A stretch of 64,000 bases of DNA from Piscicola geometra (taxonomy: Eukaryota; Annelida; Clitellata; Hirudinida; Piscicolidae), in the NCBI GenBank assembly GCA_943735955.1, contig OX030955.1:2034234-2098233 (forward strand), in the 5' to 3' direction. The first letter of the stretch is position 1. The number at the start of each line of letters is the position of its first letter. Shown piece after piece: positions 13,501 through 26,037 of this stretch. The position numbers and the translations under genes are program-made. Below the pieces are notes generated by a model. That model did not search any database. It had not been told where the DNA came from and saw nothing but the letters and a program-made list of their open reading frames with translations.

Positions 13501-14506
13501 TGGATGGTGGTGCATGGTTGGATGGTGGTGCCTGGTTAGATGTTGGTGCTTGGGGGGGGGGTGGTTAAGAATGCTTGAGTATGGGTGCTGGTGAATGGTC
13601 GCATAAAGGGTGGTGGTGCAAAAAAATATGAAGTGTTGTATGGTTGAGTGGATGAGGCTGGGTGGATGGTTGGAGAGTGGTTAAGGATAGAGGGTGGTGC
13701 ATGGTTGGGTAGTATAGGATGGTTTGAGGTTAAACCTAGGATGTTCATGTGGTTGTTGGATTTTAGTTAAGATTAAGTGTTAAATGCTTTTAGTGATATT
13801 GGAAAGAGTGACAGACTAACAAGATGTAAGTGAGAAAAAAACCAAGTGTTACAGGCACAAAATGAGAGTTTGTGTACCTGAGGTGTGATTATGATCAACC
13901 ATCATTATCATCATCATCATTATGAGTTTCATCATCATTATCATCATCATCATTATGACCATCATCACCACCATTGACTTGAAAGTGAATAAATGCACGG
14001 AAAATAAAAAATTAAAACTTTTATGAATTGATTAAAAGCTGTATTATTATAACAAGAAATAAATAACAAATGTTCATTGGTTGCTCACATAGAAAGAACT
14101 AGACCCATCTCCTTGGCGTGCTCTATTTTACGTGGCACTATGAAGACATTCCTCTCCTCCCTTGGATTGAATATTCATTCAATTAATTTCAGACTATTGC
14201 AACAATTTGATTTTTTATTTATATATCTTTATTTTAAGAATATTTTCTTAGTGAACCTACTCAATATATTTTATTATCTGCACATCTTGGACCTGATTTA
14301 GCAAGTGTAACATTATAAATATGAAAACATTGAAGCCCTAACTCGGAGAACTTTGGTAGGTGCATGTAGACGACAGAAAGAAGAAAGAAAGAAAGAGTGA
14401 AGATGCAGAAAAGGATGAGGAATGACCTTGTGTTTGACATGCCTTTGTCTAACTCATTTGTGCCTTTATCTTTTGCTTTGATATCTGTGAAATCTTTTAA
14501 AATCAA
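10559..14506 (-). CDS. TMEM41B: TMEM41B homologue (VTT-domain ER scramblase), 6 exons seen
   Basis: Exons on the minus strand: about 14312-14506 (first membrane segment), about 14089-14156, 11552-11645, 11144-11248, 10904-11042 and 10559-10728. The last four are in phase with GT-AG borders. The VTT/DedA-type core is clear: FAIPGSIF in the third exon, then LVGRR, then TPFLPNWFIN and GVAPPS followed by GTTLHQLT. The C-terminus ends in a membrane helix and KKKFA, a KKxx-like ER-retrieval tail. Family knowledge: TMEM41B is an ER phospholipid scramblase needed for autophagosome and lipoprotein formation. Compared with vertebrate TMEM41B, the stretch of about 20 residues forming the second membrane segment, just before FAIPGS, has no exon that I can find. 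Exons 2 and 3 are nevertheless phase-compatible. The upstream intron is filled by an 18-bp minisatellite. The first exon's donor and the start codon are approximate; TMEM41A is the alternative paralogue. Confidence 0.85.
11646..13545. repeat. 18-bp minisatellite, two blocks, about 95 copies
   Basis: The unit is ggttggatggtggtgcat on the plus strand. Block 1 is about 11650-12590 and block 2 about 12735-13545, separated by about 145 bp that recurs after block 2. The same order of variant units (gatgatgat, gggtggtgg and gataatgg types) appears in both blocks, so about 953 bp was duplicated as a whole. The array lies inside an intron of the minus-strand TMEM41B homologue, and its last unit directly forms the acceptor region (ccatccaacag) of the 11552-11645 exon. 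Because the unit is 18 bp, most frames stay open; these are not genes. Confidence 0.95.
13893..13975. repeat. CAT-rich microsatellite
   Basis: Two near-copies of a cat/att triplet block (atcattatcatcatcatca) lie within the same TMEM41B-homologue intron. Confidence 0.85.
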
Positions 14507-16016
14507 AAGTATATATTACATTTAACTTTAGAAACTTAAGTTTAGTTCTATTAATACTCATAAATATTTATTGAATGAATTTATTTTTGAGTGGATGAAG
14601 TTATCTTTATTATTCTTAAAACTTGATGAAAATTAAAAGCTGAGGGTTCATAAACTATTAGTTATAAAAGTTTTATAATAAAACGAATAATACAAGAATA
14701 ACCAGCTGTTTTAAATTAAAACTTTTAATATATATTTAATAAATAATTTATGAAAAATTACCGTTTCCAGCTATTTCAGAAGCTAGAATCTCGGTTTCAA
14801 TCATATTATACATTTTGTGGTCTGTATTTATTTCTTCTCCGCATGAAGGTGCCAGTCTGGACATTTTATCTGCGTGTCTTTAAAAAAGTGACACCAGAAC
14901 GATAATACAATTTTGTCAAAGATGTACTTTAAAAGGCTTTTTAGTTTAACGCTACAAAAATGTCACATTTCTAATTATAAATTTTTTTCATCTTTAAACA
15001 TAATTCGTGAGAAAAAACTGAAAATTTCTTTAATGAATAAAATATTTTTAAAATAACAAGCCCTTCATGAAACAATGAATACTATTTTTAGCCTTTAAAA
15101 ACATAAAAATAAAAATATTATTTTGATATTTTAAAATTTTAAAATAAAAGTTTGCGCTTTTGCACTTTTCAGTTGTTTACGACAATAGTTTATTTCCAAA
15201 ATAGAAAAATAAAAATCCTTATTAAATAGATAAATACTTATAAAAAAAATTCATATTAAGAAACTAACATAGAAGCAGTGTGCAGACTGATTATGATCAA
15301 TGCTTGCAGCAATTCATGCATGAAAACGCCACAATCGACTAAAATTCCACGTCTTCGCTCACAAAGGGAGGATTAGGGAATGAATGGCGAGAATATTTCC
15401 AGCTAGCTATTTAAATTCTTCTTCTTAGGCTGTTGAATGTCTCTTCAGTCTGAGAATAGAAGTCACCTGCACGCGTCCATTCGTGCCTGACTCTTGCACG
15501 CCATCTGGGCACCATGAGAGCCTTCCTCGACTGTCTTTCCTTTCAATGCTCATGTATTCTTCCATTCATTGAATGTTTATAGGTATGTTTATTCGTTCAA
15601 GCATGTTTGGCTACTTTGAGATATTCACATAAGTTTGAGATACACCGACCGAGTGTTGACTTGTCATGGGTCGTTCGTTTATTGTTTAGAAGACGCCATT
15701 CAAAATGCTTTTATGCCTTCTTTTATGAAGAATGTAATGAAGAATCTTCAAACATCGTAGTGTGGGGGTCTGTATGTGATCTAAGCTGTGCATGTGTGCA
15801 ACTACAAATCACCGAGTTAAACGTAGGCAGTTAGATTAGGCGAATTGTAATGGAAGACAAAATAAAACTTCTGACTTCTGGGCGCTCAAACGCAAGTCTT
15901 CGGTGTGTTTGAATAACTTGTCAGTGGCATCTCAATCAGATGAGAATCTTTAACAAATTTGAACTACAATATTAGTAAAAAGACTCAGTTCGGCATTTAA
16001 AAACGATTTATAAAAA
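14507..16016. other. Intergenic region between divergent genes
   Basis: This lies between the minus-strand TMEM41B homologue and the plus-strand zinc-finger gene, so it should contain both promoters and 5' UTRs. A segment of higher G+C at about 15280-15560 is the best promoter candidate. No convincing TATA box or exon is visible, and the 75-codon open frame at 15607 has no recognisable content. Confidence 0.45.
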
Positions 16017-17762
16017 ATGAAAATGCATTTCAACGACTTAATCAAGCACTGTTTGGTGGACCTGTGCAAGAGTCATGGACCTTACGAAGGCGTCGTCGAG
16101 TTGGACGCCATCATCCACCTGAGCACCGCCTCCAAGGATCAGGCTGCTGTCGTGAAGGTGAGAGAACTTTTCGAAGTGCCCTGTGGTCCCGACGGTGCTG
16201 CCAGTGAAGAAAATAACTTTGAAGATGAAGAACCTTCAAAGTACTCTCAAGACCCTCCAGTTTTAGACGATGTTTCGCTGAATAAAAGTGCATTGAAAGA
16301 CTCTTACGCAAATTGTACAAATAGTTTGCCGTCTCCAAACAATGTGTTATCTCTCGACGCCACTGATAGCTATTGCAACTTCTGCGCAGCGAAGTTCAAC
16401 TTTAAAAGTGCTAAAGAGCCGAAAAATGAGGCGCTGCACAAGACGCCCACGTGCTGCATCTGCCTCAAAAGCTCCTCAAACAGTCCCAAAACAACCAAAC
16501 ATCTTCGTCAACACTCGAAACCTTCCCAGTGCACTTCTCTCCAGCGACCATCCACAAAAAAGCTCAACTCCTGCAACCCTCCCAGCAAGAAGCACTTCAA
16601 GTGCAACGTCTGTTTCTTCAAAAGCTCCAGTCTTCAGGGTCTCAGTTCGCATTTCACCTCGGTCCACAAGTCGCCCCTGGAGAGCATTTGCAAATTGTGC
16701 AATAAAGGTTTCGCTAACCAAAATGTCTTCAACGCCCATTTCAGAGTTCACTGGCAGTTTCAAATGCTCTTGAAATCTGAAAGAAAACATCAACTCGCCA
16801 TTTCAAAGAACTCAAATGAAAAAGACTTCACCATGAAGAACTTAACCAATAACCATTCTCACCAAAGTAACTGCAATGGGGATTATTCTAGGTTTCCAGG
16901 TAGTTTTCAACAAATATTTACTGAAAAAAAGAGTTTTAGAGAAAAGCTCACTGGTCAAGTAAGCAACATTTATGCCGAAAACGTACACAATAATGTGTTT
17001 AATAAAGAACTCTTTGAAAATTTGCAAAGTCATAAAGAACAATATGATGCGAATATCGCATCGCTAAAAAGCGGTGAGTGCTTTTCAAATGACACTTTAT
17101 TAGGACCTGATCCACTCGCCATCACTAACGCTTCAAGCTGCAAGGGTGATTATGAGGCAAATCATGTGTTATATGATGCGGATGAAATGTCAAAGAGGCA
17201 TCTAACCGAGTTTTTGAATGGCCACAAAGATGCAGCCAAGCCGATGGATTTAAGTTTGAACACAATTTCAGCTCTGAATGAACGGCAAAACCTCGCTGCG
17301 TTCGATAAAAATGATCCTGAAATGCATGAAATCAGTTTCAACGCAGATATCCACCAACCACCAAGTGAGAGTTTTGGTTATGACACTAAAACAAATCGTG
17401 TAATAATCTCTGCAACTCTTCAAAACCCTTCAAGACACACCTCTCCACCGCCATCTTTCCCAGCCATCCAAAGCCATTGTCTTTGCACCATATGCGGTGA
17501 CAACCTCACTTCGCCCGATCAACTCGACGAGCACTGCAACGAGGCTCACAACAGAAGCGCCTGCTACTACTGCTCAGAAACATTCTCCCAGAAGGCGAAC
17601 AGAGATCGACACCACTGCCTGCACACCGGCGAGAAGCCTTACGCGTGCTCCTTGTGCGACCAGAAGTTCCCAAGGGGAGACAAACTCAAGATCCATCAGC
17701 GGAAAGTGCACAACGTAGTCTTTCCCAGCAAGAACAAAAGCAAAGCACTTTTTCATAAATAG
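16017..17762 (+). CDS. C2H2 zinc-finger protein, intronless, 581 aa
   Basis: One uninterrupted frame of 581 codons opens at the first ATG. It carries classical C2H2 fingers in two groups. The N-terminal group has CNVC...H at 196-217 and CKLC...H at 225-245, with degenerate CxxC pairs before it at about 120-150. The C-terminal group has C490-C493/H506-H511, C516-C519/H532-H536, the canonical linker HTGEKPY at 536-542, and C544-C547/H560-H565. The middle 240 residues are polar and low in complexity. This indicates a nuclear DNA-binding regulator, but finger order and the N-terminus do not let me name an orthologue. No intron is needed, although a 5' non-coding exon is possible. Codon use is richer in G+C than the flanks, which supports real coding sequence. 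Confidence 0.88.
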   Translation: MKMHFNDLIKHCLVDLCKSHGPYEGVVELDAIIHLSTASKDQAAVVKVRELFEVPCGPDGAASEENNFEDEEPSKYSQDPPVLDDVSLNKSALKDSYANCTNSLPSPNNVLSLDATDSYCNFCAAKFNFKSAKEPKNEALHKTPTCCICLKSSSNSPKTTKHLRQHSKPSQCTSLQRPSTKKLNSCNPPSKKHFKCNVCFFKSSSLQGLSSHFTSVHKSPLESICKLCNKGFANQNVFNAHFRVHWQFQMLLKSERKHQLAISKNSNEKDFTMKNLTNNHSHQSNCNGDYSRFPGSFQQIFTEKKSFREKLTGQVSNIYAENVHNNVFNKELFENLQSHKEQYDANIASLKSGECFSNDTLLGPDPLAITNASSCKGDYEANHVLYDADEMSKRHLTEFLNGHKDAAKPMDLSLNTISALNERQNLAAFDKNDPEMHEISFNADIHQPPSESFGYDTKTNRVIISATLQNPSRHTSPPPSFPAIQSHCLCTICGDNLTSPDQLDEHCNEAHNRSACYYCSETFSQKANRDRHHCLHTGEKPYACSLCDQKFPRGDKLKIHQRKVHNVVFPSKNKSKALFHK

Positions 17763-20700
17763 ATTTCATAATGGGTTTTGAAAATTATTTTTTTGACTAT
17801 TTCAACGGTTTTCGATTTTTTGGTTTAGAAGTTTCAATATTTGGAATGAATGTTTTCAAAATCGATTAAGCCGTCAAGCAGCTCAATGTGAGCCATTGTA
17901 TAACTTCTATTCAAAGGTTTTGATTGAAACAATTTTAAACTTCCTAATTTTACTTCTTAATTTAACATAACTAATAAATGTTCATAATTTCAAAATTGAA
18001 AGTTTTAACATGTCGATAGACTGTAAAAACAGCCTCGGCCATATCATTGTTTGAATATTCAGTTTAAAAACACTGAAAACAGATTGCAGATTGATTTTCA
18101 AACCAGTCGTATATCACAAAAACTTTAGCTACTTTTTTGTTTAAAGATGTATTTCCTATAAACTAATTCAAAAAATCACTGTGTTCAAATAATGAAACCC
18201 TTTTCATCACTATCTTACCTGTATTGATAGCCTAACGTGTTTTGATAAAAAAGCGATGCCTTTGTGCACGATGAAATCTGCATGAACTCACTAGTGAGAG
18301 TTTTTTCAAAGTAGGTAGCGAAGCTATGCAATTAAAAGCTTTCAAAGATTAGCCTAAATCTTTTTTAAATTTTATAAAGAATGGAGGTTACTTTTTGATT
18401 TAGAAAATTAAATTATTCATCAATATTTAATAAAATGATATTTAAAATACTTTTAAAAAAATTGATTCCAGTTTGTTCACAAAAAGTTTTTTTTACAGTT
18501 TTTTTCAGAACAAAACTCTTTATAGAATGGTTATCTCACCATATTCCTCACAAAAAGCTAAAATTCAAGAAGAAATAATTTTTTATATAATAGGGGAATG
18601 AAATTTATTGAACTATTATTTGTTATAGTCTTTTGAAAATTTAAATTCATAGTTGAAAAAAAATACTCTTCAAGATCATCGCTTCACAGTTATCTATTAT
18701 AAGCTACTCTGAACTCTTTTTCCCCACTCCCAAACTCACTTTATTAAGCTTAGAAAAGCTTGGTTTTTTGGCATTTAGTTTATTTCTAATCAACCACAAA
18801 ATTGAAAATTCCACGGAACTTTAAATCTGTTTCATTTAAAATTATAATGACTTATTTGGGATGGACTAGAAATTTTACTGGTTGAAGATACTATTGATCT
18901 CATCCCATTTATTACATAGGTTCTACCTTGAGACAAACTTTCCAAAAGTCTAGCTCAAAAGCATAATCTCCAATAGAATCTCTAATAAATTAATTTTTTA
19001 AATATAATTATTTTTTTACCTGAAAATCTCTTTATTTTCCAAACGCTAAATGCAAATTCTGTGAGTTTCCAAATATTACTTTTTACTCTCTTTCTAATGC
19101 TATCGTCTGATCTTTGGATCAGCAAAATTAAACCTTTAATAGCTTTTTTAAAATTTCATTTTTCTTCAAATATTTTGGAAAAATCATAAAACAGCTATAA
19201 AAATAGCATATTATGCTGAAGTAAGCAGATTTTAAACAAAAATCTATAAGGAATCATGCGTGTTGATACAAGAATTTCTATTTCAAATTAAAGAATATAA
19301 GCAAAGTATTGGAAACAATTAGAAAAACTAATTTGGGTTATTTGAGCATGTTTTGGAACTATGGCGTAATGAGTCAAACTAGTTTACTAATTTACAAACT
19401 AGTTTTTAAACATCATACATACATTCACAAGCGCGTGTATTGACAGAAAAATAGTGGGATGAGTTGTAAGAGAATTTTCAAATGTCCGCCGGGAATGCCT
19501 CAAACTTCTGAGCGGCGTCAACAGAAAGATGCACGCTGCGGCTCGATGAAGTGGTGAGAGAATGGGGTGAAATCTCCAAAACAGTCACGGATGCACTTAT
19601 GTTTTCGTTAGACGACTGGGTGGAGATGGATTAGAGCAATTGACCATTATTTTAATTAGATTCTAGTGCATCCCAATAAAGCCAATTCAAGTTGTTTAAA
19701 AGTGCCAAAGGATCATGTCGTATGTACACAATGTTCATTATGAAGTATTTTGTGAAAGTTATCTTTAGAAGTGTAATGGACGTATCACAATCTCATTAAA
19801 ATCTTCGCCATAAAACATTATTTAATTTTTGTATATAAAATAATATAATTATTGACCAAAAACCATTTTTTTAAATTTTCATTGGAATAATTTTGTTTTT
19901 TCTAGAAACAGATTTTCATTTTTTTAAATCTAATAACCGTCAGAATTTTTGTCTCCTTCATTACTTTTATGATATTATAAATTATAGCTTACGGTTTGCA
20001 TCAAAACTTTTTTGAAAACCTCTAAAGCTAATGCTGAATATTTAAAGAAGTTCAAATTAATGAAACGGCATTACTTCCAGTGAAGTAACATCTATTTTAG
20101 GATGAAAAAACCCTGCTTTTACTTTTCTGTGCATCTTGTGCGAATTTTAATTCTTATAAATGACATGTTTCAGAGTTCTTAAAAGCAGTATACTAAATCT
20201 TGGAGTTGAAACTAAATCAAGTTGAGTTAAGTTCATTGTTAGCACTTTAAATTTTTTTACCTAAATTTTTTTGTTTGTTTAATAAAAATATTTTCTTTCA
20301 TTTAATGCATCAACATAATTTAATAAAAACTTTGAAAAAAAAAAAAAATTTAAGCTTGATCTTTCACTCTAAACTATTAAAAATCTAACAAAAATGTCCT
20401 ATATTCTAGTTTAAAACTTTATTTTAATTTTCTAAAAATGATAAAGTCTTCAAAACAGCGTCTTGGCATGCATCTATTTCCAAAAAGTTAAGTCTCTCTT
20501 CTGAAAGAGTTTCAAACGTGGGCGTGCACTCATGACATATGGAACAGACGCCTGTAGTGGACTCAAAGCTTGAGATTTTACTTAAAACTTTTAAACTAAA
20601 AAAAAAGTTTGAAAAATAGAAATCTTGATTAAACTATGTATCGAAATTTCGAACAATAGAAAAAATTGTTTATCTTCGGGCAATTTTTATGCGATTCCAA

Positions 20701-23700
20701 ACAAAAGGAAAGAGTTTATGGTTAGGAGAGATGAGGTTTGAGTGCAAAATAAGATTTACGTGATTCGCAATCAGCAAGAAAATGAAATCCGCTTGAAGAG
20801 ATTATAAAAAAAGAATTCTCCTCACATCGCTTGACTTTCGAGGAATTTTGCAATCGCGATATTCTCTCCGCCGTTAGTTCAAAGACTGTCAATAAAACAT
20901 GTGCCTTTGAATAATCTACTTTTATTTGTGATTATCTTTTTGTTCATAATTGATGAAAATGTTCCATTATAAAGATAGTCTACTATGATGGGATTGTTTG
21001 TTTAATGGTTTAGTTGCCACAGCGTGAACCTTTGGCTTGTGTGGAGCTCTAGATCAGCTCTCCCCTCAAGCTGCATGCAGTGTTTAGTCTGCTGTGCTTC
21101 CATTCAACCCTCGTTAATTATTTTTATTGGTCTTCCTTAAGTTACTGTAAACATTCAGCTTTATAGCATTACTTTTCTATGCAGTCCACGTTTCCTGCTT
21201 ATAATTGCGGCTTTGCAGCTTTTTATGTATTTGCTTTAAAAAATGCATTTCGATTGGAAATTCACATTTAATTTGAAACATGTTCAAAATCAAATTTAGA
21301 ATCAAAGTTTGAAAAGTGATTGACAGCTGTCTAAATTCTTAATAAAAACTTGAAGAATTTTTGGAATTGGGAAAATTATGAATTCCCTATTTTTCATTAG
21401 TCGCATTGATATATTGCATTTTTGAGACATACAAATATAATCTAATTTTCTTTAAATAAATTTCTTTTTTTAGTCTTAAAAAACTTGATTGCTTTTATTA
21501 AAAACAATAACACAAAATTGCACGCTTCCGAATAAGAAGTGTAAATAAGAATGAATTTACTTTTTGACAATCTATAGCAGACGTGCATTTCTCGGTTGTT
21601 TGCCATTTGACATCAATGCTACACAAACCAGATTTATCTTATCTTCGTTTCAGATCGCATCTGCTGTTTCTCAATAAAAACCATTTTTTATAGCACTTTT
21701 TTCAAAGTAATTGTAACTAGTTGAAATTTCTAAAGAAACATGTAAATAAGAAATATTTCCAAGAATGTTTTAGCTCGTTTAAATTCCATTAAATTAATAA
21801 CGCACAACTTCTTTTCATTGCTTTTTCTTACAAATTAAATATAAAAGGAATTTAATGACCGATGTCCTTTTCAGAAATTATTATGTTCAACCAGGTCAGA
21901 CGGCAGAAAGACAGATGGATGGCCAACGGGCGGATGATTTCATTGAAATGGAAAAGTTTAAAGGTCATGGAGTATACTGAATTTAGAATTTCTTTCAAAA
22001 ATTAAACATAAAATGTATATTATACATTTGTTAAATACCCATAAAAGTTCTCTCTGTCCACGCGAACCAAACTAGTCGAGGTAAGGTACCTGATTAAAAA
22101 GCTTTCTGAATGAATGGCGCGCTTATTGATTCAGTTCCAGTGCAGTCGTGAGTGTTGGACGAATGATCAGTCTTATCGCTCCTCTAAACGACTCGAACAC
22201 ACATCTGCGCCTCTGAGATAACTGAAATTCGACCGCTCCTAATGTGTCAAGTGGAAAAAAAAAAGAAAAAAAGAAAACTCGGTCGAATTAAGTTCCAATT
22301 TTAATTTTTTAAACTATTTCAAAAATGAATTTAACTCTATAATTAATAATGGAATTAAGTTTTCAGATCAGACAGCTCAAGTGAGAAACTGAATCTTGTT
22401 GTGATAGGAATTTTCGTTTTTTAAATATTATTTATTTTTGTTTTGTCGACTTTTGATGATGCTGTTCGCAGATTTATTTCTGTAGGAAGTTCTTCATCAA
22501 TCTTTTAGACGCATCTTTGCAAAGCTTTTTAAAAATTTAATTAAAACGGGTTTTGAAACTGATTCATTTCTTAGAGTATTGAATATCTCAAGAACTTCAA
22601 AATAATAAATCGTCAATTGTTCGATCCACGACGGCCAATCAACTTTGTAGTTATCCTGGACACTCAGAAGAGTGGAGTTGAAGAGCAGAGTGGGATTCGT
22701 AGTAAATCAGCTCGCAGTGTTTGCCAGGGTGCTTTATGGGCGAGATAATTGAATATTTACGCGGGAAAATATGAGCAGTGGATGCCGTAATGACGTGGTA
22801 GTGTGATAAGGGGGAGAGGGATGAATAGACTTTTTGAATGATGAGATCAAAAATGGGTTTGTTTAATACTGGAAAGTTATAGCGTTTTATTTATGATGAT
22901 TTTTTTAAAAGTAATAACTCAAAAAACTTGCTTTTTTTTCAAACAGACCAAAAATATTTTTTATACAAAACAATTTGACATGATCATAATAACTATTTTT
23001 ATAAAAAGCGCCAACACGAACGAGTTCCAAGACCGTTGAAAGCTAACAAATTCTTTACAAAAATGATAAATAGGCTTTAAAAATATGTTTAATTCATTGA
23101 AAAAGCAAAATGACTAGGAAGAAACCACTAAACACTTTACGAATTATAAAGCAACTTCACGTGAAAATCTTTTTACTTTTTTACATTTCTTTTTAGAATT
23201 TTTGAAAGTTCATTTGGAAGGGTTTTTAAAGCATCATGAGATGTCGACAGCACAGCAGCAACGTGTTCAACGCGCTCACTTTTCTTCCGCAACATTGCGT
23301 GCGTGAGTAATCCTTCCATGGAATTATTCCATTTCTTGCCGGTTTTTTTCTTCTCATGCTTTCACCAAAATTCTTTCAAAAAGCTTTTATTCTCTTTTGA
23401 TTCTTTGTTCATATCGTCTGACAAACTAGCAAATAAATCTGTCGTGAATGCAGTCTGCTTCCTATTCACTTGATTGAAACAACGCCGTCAAAAACGTAAA
23501 GTACATTTACCGCGTGGAAAGTAAAGAGTTGAATCTCTATGAGAAAAGGGTAATACATTTGATTGAAACTTTATTATATACTTACTGGTTTAAGAGAAAG
23601 ACTCTTGGATCAATGTTTAACAGATTTTGAGGTGTTAAGCAAAGAAGTGAAATGTAAAATGTTAGAATCAATATGCTATTAAGTATAGACATTTGATAGA

Positions 23701-23820
23701 TGCATCAGTACCAAACTAATTGAGGTCATTTCTCAAATTAATTAAAATATGGATTAAATGTCTTATACGCCAATGTATTATTATTCACGCTAACGCTCAT
23801 AAAAGGTTATACATAAGTGA
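17763..23820. other. About 6 kb without a recognisable gene
   Basis: Both strands are dense in stops, with no open frame of note and no exon homology that I recognise. Short islands of higher G+C occur at about 19430-19630, 21030-21110 and 22620-22830; they could be regulatory or conserved non-coding DNA. Poly-A or poly-T runs are common. Confidence 0.45.
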
Positions 23821-23828
23821 CTAAGTAC

Positions 23829-25398
23829 TAGAGGTCGGACCGGGTACCCGATTCGACCGGGTACCCGCGGGTACCCGCGGGACTCCCGCGGGAACGGGAA
23901 TGAAAATTAATTTCGGGACGGGAAAAGTCGGGAACCGGGAATAGGTTTTCGGGACGGGAACGGGAACGGGAATCGAAATTCAAATCGGGAACGGGAAAAG
24001 ACGGGAACGGGAATCAACTTTTAATTCGGGAACGGGAAAAACGGGAATAACAGTTATTGGGTTTGGATTCTTTAACAATGTTTTTTCAGCAAACTTCTAA
24101 GTATGGAAATCTTTATTACATCGATACTCCTTACTTGAAATAAGTATTAAATGCAATAGAAATGTATAACGAAGCCACCCTTGCCAATGTCAAAATCTCC
24201 AACACTACATTTGAAGTTGTTATGGTGAGTCCAAAGATTAGGGAGATCAGAAAAAATGGGTGATTATGAAAACTTTTCAGATGAAATCAAAAATGTCAGT
24301 TAAATTATTTTACTTTTATAAATTAATACTTTGAATTCGAATGATTAATTTCCAAATTATTGCTCAGTTGATCATTTCGACAAAAGAAAAGATGCCATTG
24401 ATCTTATTCATATGACAGCATGTCTGTTGCATCCCCAGTATGAAAGAATAATTGGAAAAAAGTTTGGGATAGAAAAAAAATGAGAACTAAGACTTTCATT
24501 AGAGAAAATTTAGTTCTATCTGTATAGCCAGACCAAGCTGCAGTGCCATTGAGAAAAAAATCAAATGATGGTTAAATTATAATAAAATTATTATACTATC
24601 AAATTATACGAATGATTTTATATTTGCAGTTGTGGAGAATAAAAATGTTTTCAAAAAAATATTTCTAACAGTATTGAAGAATTTATAATAATGAACGAAG
24701 AAAAAAATTCAGAAGAGGATGAATTGTACAAATATTCACAATTACGTCACAAAAAAATTGAAGATTATAAAGATGTTTTATTTTATTGGAGTAAAATGAG
24801 CAATTTTAAAATACTACAAAATGTAGCCAAAATTTTGTTTAGAATATCTGCAAGTTATATTCCCTGTGAACGGAATTTTTCAGTATGTGGTCGTTTAACT
24901 TCAGACCCAAAATCATCTCATTTGAAAGCTGAAACTCTTAACGGTTTAACCCGTGTGAAAAGCAATAAAGACTTGATTGAATTAGTCAAAAACAGTTACT
25001 AACTTCAATACTTTCATTTCAATAAATATTTGAAATTTAAATCGTGTTTTTTTAATTTTTTTAAAAGAAATGTTCTCTGACTTTCAAATAATAAATTTTA
25101 ATAAATGTTAGAACTAGCAAGTTTGGGACCAGTGAAAACGATAGCGAAAATCAATGAATAAATAAAAGTTTCGGGAACGGGTCGGAACCGGGAATCGAGT
25201 AGCGGGAACGGGACGGGACGGGAATCAAAATTCTGATGTCCCATCGGGAACGGGACGGGACGGGAAAACAAATTTCGGGAACGGGACGGGACGGGAATGA
25301 AAATTTTGATGTCCCATCGGGAACGGGTCGGGACGGGAAAACAAATTTCGGGAACGGGACGGGACCGGGAATGAAAAGTCGTCCATGTCCGACCTCTA
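23829..25398 (+). mobile_element. hAT transposon with intact ends and 8-bp target duplication
   Basis: The element starts tagaggtcgga (23829) and ends with its exact reverse complement tccgacctcta (25398), giving 11-bp terminal inverted repeats. It is flanked on both sides by ctaagtac (23821-23828 and 25399-25406), an 8-bp target duplication with T at position 2 and A at position 7, as usual for hAT. Subterminal regions at both ends are filled with G+C-rich direct repeats of the gggaacgggacggga type that contrast sharply with the A+T-rich host. Only a C-terminal piece of transposase remains inside, so the copy is non-autonomous. The perfect target duplication suggests a fairly recent insertion. 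Related copies lie at 60998-61345 and from 61791 to the window end. Confidence 0.93.
24691..25002 (+). pseudogene. hAT transposase C-terminal (hATC dimerisation) fragment
   Basis: The 103-codon frame contains the hATC-type block: ILFRISASYIPCERNFSVCG followed by SHLKAETLNGLTRVKSNKDL. In hAT enzymes this C-terminal block mediates dimerisation and carries the last catalytic acidic residue. The catalytic core and N-terminal zinc finger are absent or eroded upstream, where frames are broken. It is enclosed by the 23829-25398 inverted repeats. Two related minus-strand pieces, about 62100-62330 and 63618-64000, come from another copy. Confidence 0.85.
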
Positions 25399-25406
25399 CT
25401 AAGTAC

Positions 25407-26037
25407 ACACTTAAAATTGACGCTTCAAGGAATATTTATCAATCAGTCAAAAAAATAATTTAATTAGGATAATTATTTTAATAAATATAGTTATATAATA
25501 ATTTTTAAATAGGAAATTTACGACTTTGAGCACGCAATTAAAACTAAGGTTTCGTGGTAAAAAGCCATCAAAAGTATTATTAACTAGACGTTTAATTACT
25601 GTAATTTCAAATTTCACATTCTTTAAGATAACTGAAAGTTTAAATATTCATAAAAATTAAATGAGCACCATTAAAATATATGGCATTTTAAGCCGCAATA
25701 CTATATATAATTCGAATTTTTAAAAAGTATGGCGACAGTATAAATCTAAACTAACAAAACTTCATAGCTACATATTTCATTTACAAAATTATCACGAAAT
25801 TTACAAACACGATCATCGATGGAAGTTTAACGAAAATGACACCTACCACTGATACCTACCTAGAAAAGCAATTAAGTGCGCACAGAAAAGGGAAACTCCG
25901 TCTGTGCCCAAATAGGCGTCTGGTCCGTTGAAGGGCATTCCAGCAACTCTTCGTTCGAGACACGCTCTCATGAAAGGGCGAATAGACACGTAATTTACGG
26001 CTTCTTGACTGGACCCCTAAAAATGAATAGGCTTCCG
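25407..26037. other. Spacer between hAT element and receptor gene
   Basis: A+T-rich. It probably includes the 3' UTR of the minus-strand receptor gene that stops at 26038. Nothing else is recognised. Confidence 0.5.

Noticed and set aside
11415..13539. Long open frames on both strands through the 18-bp repeat (AWLDGG-, HHHPTM- and WWCMVG-type proteins)
   Set aside because: The unit is 18 bp and free of stops in most frames, so frames stay open automatically. The region is an intron of the TMEM41B homologue, and no unique coding sequence or splice support surrounds the frames.
16111..16793. Secondary frames inside the zinc-finger gene
   Set aside because: Shadow frames without motifs. The zinc-finger frame is uninterrupted and has the CxxC/H pairs.
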